DNA of 11,906 nucleotides, from assembly GCA_902494945.1 (NCBI GenBank), contig CABUVF010000050.1, forward strand, positions 1 to 11,906, written 5' to 3'. Shown here piece by piece: positions 1-5,070 of this stretch. The position numbers were made by a program, and so were the translations under genes. Position 1 is the first letter of the stretch. The number at the start of each line of letters is the position of its first letter. Source of the DNA: an uncultured Collinsella sp. (GTDB lineage: Bacteria; Actinomycetota; Coriobacteriia; Coriobacteriales; Coriobacteriaceae). A model generated the notes under the pieces. That model ran no database searches. It had not been told where the DNA came from and saw nothing but the letters and a program-made list of their open reading frames with translations.

Positions 1-423
1 GCCTACGACATGCACGCCATGGCCGGACGCGATTACCACTTCTTTATCAACGACGCCGCCGGTGACGCGCGGGTGGTGGAGTGGGATCCGCGCGATCCCG
101 ACCGTGCATGCAAGGCGACGCCCGTACGCCAGGTCACGAACTTCTACGCCTGCTATGGCGACGAAGTGCTGCCCAACCAAAAGAATGGCGAGCTGGGCCA
201 TGGTAAAGAGCGCGCCGTCGCAATCGCCGATGTCCTTGACGCCCATGTCGGTGCCCAGGACGAAGCGATTGTCTGGAAAGCCCTGCGCGCTGCGGCGCAA
301 GAGCCCAATCCGGAAGACATCACCAGCAACACGCAGTGGTCGGTCGTCTTCGACAACACCGAGCCCGCTGCCGCCATCACGCTGCGCCGCCACTGGGGTG
401 ACGTCGACGCCTTCGCGCTGTAA
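1..423 (+). CDS. C-terminal part of a linear-amide C-N hydrolase (choloylglycine hydrolase-like), 5' truncated by the window
   Basis: An open frame runs from the first base to a TAA at 421-423 and gives 140 residues. The gene starts outside the window, and the ATG at 10 is probably internal. Near the start, HFFINDAAGDARVVEW resembles the strand pair of Ntn hydrolases in the choloylglycine hydrolase / penicillin acylase class, where a His or aromatic residue precedes a D-x-x-G turn and a V-V-E-W/Y strand. Near the end, NTQWSVVFDNTEPAAAITLRRHW resembles the family's C-terminal TQWS-V-hydrophobic-D strand. The catalytic N-terminal Cys would lie outside the window and cannot be checked. Such enzymes cleave amide bonds in bile salts, N-acyl amino acids or small peptides; the substrate cannot be read from this fragment. 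The gene ends 140 bases before pfk, with a hairpin between them. Confidence 0.65.
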   Translation, partial: AYDMHAMAGRDYHFFINDAAGDARVVEWDPRDPDRACKATPVRQVTNFYACYGDEVLPNQKNGELGHGKERAVAIADVLDAHVGAQDEAIVWKALRAAAQEPNPEDITSNTQWSVVFDNTEPAAAITLRRHWGDVDAFAL

Positions 424-490
424 GGAGCTGGCACCGTCGTCCTTACGCTCGCCTGACGTTGCTTACATTTCTATACATTTGAGCTAACAC

Positions 491-526
491 GTTTTACCTC
501 CGCATCAACAGTGTGCGGGGGTAAAC
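491..526 (+). terminator. Hairpin between the hydrolase gene and pfk (terminator or leader structure)
   Basis: The arms 491-504 (GTTTTACCTCCGCA) and 514-526 (TGCGGGGGTAAAC) pair over 13 positions with one bulged T and one G-T pair, around a 9-base loop. No T run follows, so a classical intrinsic terminator is not proven. It could end the upstream gene or act as an operator or leader structure for pfk, which starts 38 bases downstream. Confidence 0.4.
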
Positions 527-550
527 TTATGCGCATGTTATAACTTGCCC

Positions 551-557
551 GGAAGGA
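551..557 (+). promoter_or_regulatory. Ribosome binding site of pfk
   Basis: GGAAGGA lies 6 bases before the ATG at 564 and fixes this start. Confidence 0.7.
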
Positions 558-563
558 TTCATC

Positions 564-1643
564 ATGCTCAGGATCGGTCTTCTTACCAGTGGCGGCGACT
601 GCCAGGCGCTCAATGCCACCATGCGCGGCATTGTCAAAACGCTTATGACCAATAGCAAAGAGCCTATTGAGATCTATGGTTTTGAGGACGGCTACCAGGG
701 CCTTATCTACAGCAGGTTCCGCGTCATGACGCCCGCCGATTTTAGCGGCATCCTCACCCGCGGCGGCACCATCCTGGGCACGAGCCGCACGCCGTTCAAG
801 CGCCTGGACATTCCCGAGGCCGACGGCGTCGAGAAGGTGCCCGCAATGGTCCACACCTATCATAAGCTGCAGCTCGACTGCCTGTTTATGCTGGGCGGCA
901 ACGGCTCCACCAAGACTGCCAACCGCCTGCGCGAAGAGGGCCTCAACGTTATCGCCCTGCCCAAGACCATCGATAACGACACCTGGGGCACCGAGATGAC
1001 GTTTGGCTTTACGAGCGCCATCGACGTCGCCACCAAGTGCATCGACGACATCCACACCACCGCTTCGAGCCACGGTCGCGTGTTTGTCATCGAAATCATG
1101 GGCCACAAGGTTGGCTGGATCCCGCTGTACGCCGGCGTCGCGGGCGGCGCGGACGTCATCCTGATTCCCGAGATCCCCTACGACATGGATAACGTCATCA
1201 AGACCATCGAGCATCGCATGGAGACCGGCAGCCGCTTTACCATCGTGGCCGTCGCCGAGGGCGCTATCTCCAAGGAGGACGCGACGCTGTCCAAGAAGGA
1301 GTACAAGAAGAAGCTCGCCGAGCGCACAAGCCCGTCGATCGTCTACGACATCGCCAAGGAGATTGAGGCCAAGACCGGTCGCGAGACCCGCGTCGCCATC
1401 CCCGGCCACACGCAGCGCGGCGGTCAGCCCGACGCTCAGGACCGCATCTTTGCGACCCAGTGCGGCGTCGAGGCGGCACTGGGCTGCCTGCGTGGCGAGT
1501 TTGGCTACATGATTGCCCTGCGTGACGGCAAGATGTGCCACATACCGCTCGAGGAGGTCGCCGGCAAGCTCAAGTATGTCGACCCCCAGAGCGACCTGGT
1601 GCGCGAGGCCAAGGCGTTGGGCATCAGCTTCGGCGACGAATAG
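564..1643 (+). CDS. pfkA: 6-phosphofructokinase, probably ATP-dependent
   Basis: This 359-residue cytosolic enzyme phosphorylates fructose 6-phosphate to fructose 1,6-bisphosphate in glycolysis. Family motifs are in order: the nucleotide loop SGGDCQALN (9-17), TILGTSR (69-75), GGNGS (111-115), the catalytic PKTIDND (133-139) with its Asp pair, GFTSAID (148-154), EIMGHKVGWIPLYAG (177-191) and PGHTQRGG in the C-terminal half. The phosphoryl-donor positions are informative. By known family rules, Gly in GGNGS (equivalent to E. coli Gly104) favours ATP, whereas pyrophosphate enzymes carry Asp there. Lys in PKTIDND (equivalent to position 124) occurs in pyrophosphate enzymes and also in actinobacterial ATP enzymes. 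The combination suggests ATP use with low certainty. The ATG is preceded by GGAAGGA at 551-557. The gene is flanked by structured intergenic DNA and appears monocistronic. Confidence 0.95.
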   Translation: MLRIGLLTSGGDCQALNATMRGIVKTLMTNSKEPIEIYGFEDGYQGLIYSRFRVMTPADFSGILTRGGTILGTSRTPFKRLDIPEADGVEKVPAMVHTYHKLQLDCLFMLGGNGSTKTANRLREEGLNVIALPKTIDNDTWGTEMTFGFTSAIDVATKCIDDIHTTASSHGRVFVIEIMGHKVGWIPLYAGVAGGADVILIPEIPYDMDNVIKTIEHRMETGSRFTIVAVAEGAISKEDATLSKKEYKKKLAERTSPSIVYDIAKEIEAKTGRETRVAIPGHTQRGGQPDAQDRIFATQCGVEAALGCLRGEFGYMIALRDGKMCHIPLEEVAGKLKYVDPQSDLVREAKALGISFGDE

Positions 1644-1666
1644 CCTCGGCTGGAATCCACCCCATC

Positions 1667-1763
1667 GGGCCCTCCGACCCCGCCCGACGTATTTCGATTT
1701 GGCTCCTCCCTTGACTCCGTCAAAGGTCGCCAATCGAAATCGTCGGGCGGGGTCGGAGGGCCC
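1667..1763. repeat. Long inverted repeat (32-bp near-perfect stem) downstream of pfk
   Basis: The left arm 1667-1699 and right arm 1732-1763 are reverse complements over 32 bases, broken only by one extra T at 1690. The outer 23 bp is very GC-rich (begins GGGCCCTCCGACC) and the inner part is AT-rich (ATTTCGATT). The 32-base loop carries a small TTGAC-tcc-GTCAA stem at its centre. It begins 24 bases after the pfk stop, so it probably also ends pfk transcription, although no T run follows. Its length exceeds a normal terminator, which suggests a MITE-like or dispersed structured repeat. Confidence 0.75.
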
Positions 1764-1824
1764 TGCGTTTACATACTCGCCGGGGCTATTCGTCTTCTTG
1801 CTGCGGGTGCCTGGTCTGAAATTC

Positions 1825-1891
1825 AGTTGCGGTGAAATAGTTCCTGCTTAGTCCGCAAATGGCTGAATCCAAAAACTATTCCACCGCAACT
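1825..1891. repeat. Inverted-repeat element with AGTTGCGGTG ends, copy A
   Basis: The arms 1825-1842 (AGTTGCGGTGAAATAGTT) and 1874-1891 are reverse complements at 17 of 18 positions around a 31-base loop. The terminal sequence recurs in the element at 3041-3111, so this is one of two copies of a small non-coding family. It lies in the 433-base gap between pfk and the XRE gene. That gap contains no credible gene: only this repeat, the long stem before it and the upstream region of the XRE gene. Confidence 0.7.
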
Positions 1892-1960
1892 TACTGAGTG
1901 GGGGCTCTTGGCTGCTACTTGCACTGACATTTGTCCTGAAATGGCTGGTCGTTAGGGATT

Positions 1961-2027
1961 GCTACCGGTAGTTGCGGTAGGGTTGGGGCAGATTCTAACT
2001 AGAAATGGTGGTCGCTACCGGTTGTTC
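1961..2027. promoter_or_regulatory. Candidate operator region upstream of the XRE gene
   Basis: GCTACCGGT occurs at 1961-1969 and again at 2014-2022. The first copy lies in a perfect 10-bp palindrome, CTACCGGTAG (1962-1971), and in a wider inverted repeat CTACCG-N7-CGGTAG (1962-1980). Such symmetric sites 50-115 bases before an HTH-regulator start fit autoregulation. No convincing -35/-10 pair was found here, so the promoter itself is not called. Confidence 0.4.
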
Positions 2028-2076
2028 TCGGCATACTCGGCTCATTCGATTCGACCATCAAACGAAAGGAACCACC

Positions 2077-2997
2077 ATGGATCTTGCGATGGCACAGCGC
2101 CTCGTCGATCGCCGCAAGGCTGCCGGGCTTTCTCAGGAGGCGCTTGCCGCCCAGCTGGGTGTGAGTCGTCAGGCTGTCAGTAAATGGGAGCGCAGCGAGT
2201 CCTCACCCGATACCGATAACCTCATTGCGCTCGCCGCGCTGTATGACGTGTCGTTGGACGAGCTGTTATATGGGGAGGCGGCCAACGATGCCGACGACCT
2301 GGAGGACGGTAGCGCCGACACCGAGACGGCGGATGTGGCTGACGAGGCCGAGGATTCTGCCGAGCACGCCGATTGCGGCGACAAACCACTTGTCGATATT
2401 TCCCTCGCGCGCGGTATCCACGTCATTGATCTCAATAAAGGCGAGGAAGTCCATGTTGGTTGGAGCGGCATCCATGTGACCAACGAGCGCAAGGGCGAAG
2501 AGGTGCATGTGGGGCCGGACGGCGTGCATATCGATACGCTTGAGGACGATGGACATAGCGTACGCACCAATGACGACGGCACCGTCACCATCGACGGCGA
2601 GACGTTTTCCAGCTGGAAGGAAGCACACGACAAGCTCGACCATCATGGCAAGCATTTCCACACCAAGGTCGGACGTGCATGGAACAAATTCCCCTTCCCC
2701 GCACTTGTCACTCTCGCCTATCTGGTGCTCGGCATTGTCTACGGCACATGGGGCATGGGGCTTTTCCTCGTCTTTCTGCTTCCCGTCTACTACGCGATTG
2801 GTGACTTCATCGATCGGCGCCACCTGTCTAAGCTGATCGAGGCCATCTACCCGGCAGCCGCCATCGCTTGGTTCCTCTACATGTGGCTCTGTTTGGGACA
2901 GCCCCATCCTGCATGGATCATCCTCATCACGATTCCCGTCATAAAGGCGCTCATGCGCTGGTGCCGCAAACAATGGAAGCACCGCAAACAGGCCTAA
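2077..2997 (+). CDS. XRE-family helix-turn-helix protein with beta-like repeats and C-terminal membrane segments
   Basis: This is a 306-residue protein. Residues 5-64 are a typical XRE/Cro DNA-binding domain, with LSQEALAAQLGVSRQAVSKW as helices 2-3. Residues 67-103 form a strongly acidic linker. Residues 112-175 hold an imperfect tandem repeat (GIHV-x7-KGEEVHVG, then GIHV-x4-KGEEVHVGPDG, then GVHI) that looks like short beta hairpins. Residues 207-222, 226-243, 256-273 and 278-294 are hydrophobic and likely membrane segments, and the tail is basic. The protein is therefore probably a membrane-anchored transcription factor with a repeat module of unknown function. The start is set by AAAGGA at 2065-2070, seven bases before the ATG; an in-frame upstream ATG at 2005 lacks a ribosome site and lies in the candidate operator. 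It stands alone, with copies of the AGTTGCGGTG element on both sides. The regulated target is unknown. Confidence 0.85.
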   Translation: MDLAMAQRLVDRRKAAGLSQEALAAQLGVSRQAVSKWERSESSPDTDNLIALAALYDVSLDELLYGEAANDADDLEDGSADTETADVADEAEDSAEHADCGDKPLVDISLARGIHVIDLNKGEEVHVGWSGIHVTNERKGEEVHVGPDGVHIDTLEDDGHSVRTNDDGTVTIDGETFSSWKEAHDKLDHHGKHFHTKVGRAWNKFPFPALVTLAYLVLGIVYGTWGMGLFLVFLLPVYYAIGDFIDRRHLSKLIEAIYPAAAIAWFLYMWLCLGQPHPAWIILITIPVIKALMRWCRKQWKHRKQA

Positions 2998-3040
2998 CAC
3001 GCTCCGACCCACCAGCACCCAACCACCCCCGCCCTTCTCC

Positions 3041-3111
3041 TAAGTTGCGGTGAGATAGGGACTGTTTTGAAGCTCCAAAGCGCCAAACAGTCCGTATATC
3101 ACCGCAACTTA
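3041..3111. repeat. Inverted-repeat element with AAGTTGCGGTGA ends, copy B
   Basis: The arms 3041-3067 and 3085-3111 are reverse complements at 25 of 27 positions, with a 17-base loop. They begin TAAGTTGCGGTGA and the inner part is GGACTGTTT. The outer 10 bases (AGTTGCGGTG) match copy A at 1825. It starts 44 bases after the XRE stop, so it may double as that gene's terminator, but no T run follows. Confidence 0.75.
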
Positions 3112-3172
3112 CAAACAACTGGGTCAGTTCCGGCACGGAGATTAGCATTGAGCTGACCGCGCGCCACGAAAA

Positions 3173-3312
3173 GGGTCTATTTACTACGTTTAACTCGAGA
3201 GGGCCGACCATACCCGCCTTTTCCGAAAATTGGCAAGCCCTCTACCTGCGGTTTTAATTTCATAATCTTTGTCATGGTCGAGGGTGTGGTAGCAAACGTA
3301 GTAGATAGGCCC
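3173..3312. repeat. 140-bp structured intergenic element with 22-23-bp terminal inverted repeats
   Basis: The end at 3173-3195 (GGGTCTATTTACTACGTTT...) is mirrored by 3291-3312 with only a few mismatches. Inside, AGAGGGC (3198-3204) pairs with GCCCTCT (3237-3243), and between them GCC-TTTT-ccg-AAAA-tt-GGC forms a further hairpin. The composition is more AT-rich than the genes. No convincing coding capacity was seen; a minus-strand frame through it has no ribosome site or recognisable domain. It resembles a small non-autonomous mobile element or a structured RNA. Confidence 0.55.
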
Positions 3313-3428
3313 GTTTTGTGGCATACGACCCATTCAAGCCCAATCTCGAAGGCTAAAGAGAGCCTCTCATCCACGCCTGGGAGCGAAAACCAAATAGAAT
3401 GAAAGGCAAATGGAAAGCCCGTTTGACG

Positions 3429-3470
3429 GGGCAAACGCTGGGCCACCTAATGGTTGTCCGGCGTTTGCCC
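3429..3470. repeat. 42-bp palindrome (GGGCAAACGC ... GCGTTTGCCC)
   Basis: The arms 3429-3447 and 3452-3470 match at 16 of 19 positions around a 4-base TAAT loop. The outer 10 bp pair perfectly. It sits directly before the 32-bp dispersed repeat at 3474. It could be an old terminator stem or part of a compound repeat. Confidence 0.6.
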
Positions 3471-3473
3471 AGA

Positions 3474-3505
3474 TAAAACCTGCCAAAATAAACCTGTCCC
3501 TTTTT
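3474..3505 (+). repeat. 32-bp dispersed repeat, copy 1
   Basis: This stretch starts TAAAACCTGCCAAAATAAAC and ends CTGTCCCTTTTT. It matches the reverse complement of 8600-8631 at 31 of 32 bases. It ends one base before the left inverted repeat of the insertion sequence. Confidence 0.75.
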
Positions 3506-3521
3506 AATATGAGCAGGACAT

Positions 3522-3824
3522 TGTCAAGAGGCAAAATCGGGCCTGGCCCCAACGATATGGGGTCAGGCCCTCTCCCTATATCAGCCCGTCCGCGGCGACC
3601 TCGGCGTGTCTTACCGACGCTCGTCTTTGCAGTTTAATATCCGCCCGCGGCGATCTCTCGCTGGGCAATCCGTTGCTACGGCTGAGGCTTCTACGTCGAA
3701 CCGACAGTCTGTGCACGCGTGTGGCGCCCTGGGCGCTCGCAGAAAAGGGACCTGAGGTTCGCCTCAACGGCTTCGGATCAAACCGCTTCCGGGGTGATCG
3801 GCTTATGTGCGGGGGGAACGCCCC
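3522..3824 (-). ncRNA. Candidate guide (seek/bridge) RNA region of the IS, downstream of the transposase
   Basis: In IS1111-type elements the guide RNA that pairs with target and donor DNA is encoded between the transposase stop and the nearby end; this is known biology of the family. Here 303 non-coding bases fill that place. Visible structures are GGGGG/CCCCC at the transposase stop (3811-3825), TGAGG-ttcg-CCTCA near 3752-3766, the palindrome GCGCCCTGGGCGC near 3724-3736, a direct repeat (CCGYCCGCGGCGAYCTC at 3586-3602 and 3641-3657) and a strong 13-bp hairpin at 3539-3570. RNA boundaries and guide loops cannot be read by eye. Confidence 0.35.
3539..3570. terminator. Strong hairpin near the IS end
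   Basis: GGGCCTGGCCCCA (3539-3551) pairs with 3558-3570 at 12 of 13 positions around a 6-base loop. Read on the minus strand it is followed by GATTTTG, so it may stop transcription leaving the transposase or guide RNA. Confidence 0.45.
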
Positions 3825-4937
3825 CTATGCCCCCTCGGCCATGAGGCCGACCGCCCACACCCAGCAGGCGAGCTCGCGCGCCGTGGCCACGTTCGCCTTG
3901 TTGTTGTGGACCCCGCGCGCGAGCAGCGCCTCCCGCCTCTCGACCAGCCTCCGCACGCCCTTGGCGGCATGCCTGCGGGCGCCCCGGTCCGGGTCCTGGC
4001 CCCTGGCGAGGCCCTTCGGCCGCGCGGAGCACGTCAGGTAGTGCCACGCGGCCTCGACCAGAGCCTTCCTCAGGTGCTTGTTGCCGGCCTTGGTGATCGC
4101 GCCCCTGCGGTCGCTCTCCCCGCTGGAGTGCTCGGAGGGCGTCAGGCCGACCCATGAGGCGAACGAGCGGGCGTTCCCGAACCTCGAGAACTCGCCGGCC
4201 TCGAACACGAGGTCGGCGGCCGTCGCGGTGTCGACGCCCTTGAGGCAGCGCAGGGAGTCGACCCTCCTCCTCCACCTGGGCTTGCGGGCCTCGGCCTCGA
4301 CGAGCCCCTCGAGCCGCGCCTTCTCCTCCGCCGCCCGCCTGACCGCGTCGACGTAGTAGGCGAGCACGTCGTTGTCGGCCCCCTCCGCGAACCTAATCGA
4401 CTCGATCCAGGACCAGTGCGCCCGGGTCCAGTTGCCCTTCCTGCGGCCGGTGGGCGTCCTCTCGTCGAAGGCGAGCCCGTGCCTGAGCAGGAACTTGGAG
4501 AGCCGCTGCTTCGCGCGCGAGAGGTCGTCCCTCGCGTCCTCGAGCGCCCTGGTCAGGTCGCGGGCGGCCTCGCACTCGTCGTCGGGGACCCACACCTCGA
4601 CGACGTTGCCGACCGACAGCATGCGGGCGAGGAACTCGGCGTCGTTGCGGTCGTTCTTCCTGCGCCTGTCCGCGCTGGGCTTGATCATCTTCGAGACGGC
4701 GCCGACCGCGCAGTCGACACCCAGGCCGGAGAGCCTCTTCTGCAGGTCGAACCCCGTGACCCCGGATTCGTACACGCACCTGGCCTTTGGGTCCACGGAC
4801 CGCACCCACTCCGCGACTGCCCCGGCGTCGTAGCCGAAGGTCGCGCAGCGCACCTCCCCGGTCATGACGTCGAGGGAGACTGCCTTTATCGAGCGGGCGT
4901 GGACGTCGAGGCCGACGAAGGTGGTAGTATCGAGCAT
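3825..4937 (-). CDS. IS110-family transposase (DEDD recombinase)
   Basis: This 370-residue DNA recombinase moves the insertion sequence. The N-terminal RuvC-like DEDD domain shows FVGLDVHA (Asp11), YESGVTG (Glu57) and KNDRNDAEFLA (Asp96 and Asp99). A coiled middle segment spans about 120-215. The C-terminal Transposase_20 domain begins at CLKGVDTATAADL and contains WVGLTPSEHSSGESDRRG (about 262-279), which carries the expected catalytic serine, then ITKAGNKHLRKALVEAAW. Length and motifs are complete, with no frameshift. The ATG at 4937 is chosen because GGAAGGGG (4950-4943) precedes it by five bases; a longer form starting at 4952 has no ribosome site. Codon use is extremely GC-rich at third positions compared with the adjacent transporter genes, which suggests acquisition. 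It points the same way as the upstream permease gene, so read-through into it is possible. Confidence 0.93.
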   Translation of the reverse strand: MLDTTTFVGLDVHARSIKAVSLDVMTGEVRCATFGYDAGAVAEWVRSVDPKARCVYESGVTGFDLQKRLSGLGVDCAVGAVSKMIKPSADRRRKNDRNDAEFLARMLSVGNVVEVWVPDDECEAARDLTRALEDARDDLSRAKQRLSKFLLRHGLAFDERTPTGRRKGNWTRAHWSWIESIRFAEGADNDVLAYYVDAVRRAAEEKARLEGLVEAEARKPRWRRRVDSLRCLKGVDTATAADLVFEAGEFSRFGNARSFASWVGLTPSEHSSGESDRRGAITKAGNKHLRKALVEAAWHYLTCSARPKGLARGQDPDRGARRHAAKGVRRLVERREALLARGVHNNKANVATARELACWVWAVGLMAEGA

Positions 4938-4968
4938 GGGAGCCCCTTCCATGAATGCGGCGCGGCCG

Positions 4969-5012
4969 CCGCGGCTGAATTAGACACTCACCATTGTCGG
5001 CCTAATCCGCGG
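4969..5012. other. Stem in the IS transposase leader
   Basis: CCGCGG (4969-4974) and ATTAG (4979-4983) pair with CTAAT-CCGCGG (5002-5012), leaving a 4-base bulge and an 18-base loop. It lies between the right inverted repeat and the transposase start, so it could hold the promoter or limit translation of read-through transcripts. Confidence 0.4.
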
Positions 5013-5070
5013 TCTTTCATGCAGCAGGGGCTCTCAATGTTTTTATGTCCTGCTCATATCGTCTGGCAGG

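Larger units (their letters stand above)
3507..5059 (-). mobile_element. IS110-family insertion sequence (IS1111-like layout), apparently intact
   Basis: A perfect 15-bp inverted repeat, ATATGAGCAGGACAT, occurs at 3507-3521 and in reverse complement at 5045-5059. It brackets a full-length minus-strand DEDD transposase. The resulting 1.55-kb size, the short inverted repeats and the long non-coding stretch after the transposase (303 bases, 3522-3824) fit the IS1111 subgroup of the IS110 family. Classical IS110 members lack inverted repeats and carry their guide RNA upstream of the transposase. True tips may lie a few bases outside the repeats, because IS1111 repeats are sub-terminal. No target duplication was seen, as expected for the family. 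The element is more GC-rich than its neighbours. Confidence 0.75.

Noticed and set aside
536..544. Extended -10-like TGTTATAAC before pfk
   Set aside because: It would start the transcript at about 551, inside the ribosome site, and no -35 lies upstream; not called as a promoter.
471..1733. Long minus-strand open frame across the pfk gene
   Set aside because: It is antisense to a complete, motif-rich phosphofructokinase, has no recognisable domain, and is a by-product of GC-rich codon use.
2005..2076. Upstream in-frame ATG of the XRE gene
   Set aside because: It lacks a ribosome site and would translate the candidate operator; the ATG at 2077 has AAAGGA and begins just before the HTH domain.
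3177..3446. Minus-strand 89-residue open frame through the 140-bp element
   Set aside because: There is no ribosome site or recognised domain, and the sequence is better explained by the terminal inverted repeats and nested stems.
4938..4952. Longer transposase start at 4952
   Set aside because: No ribosome site precedes it, whereas the ATG at 4937 has a strong one located inside the extra codons.
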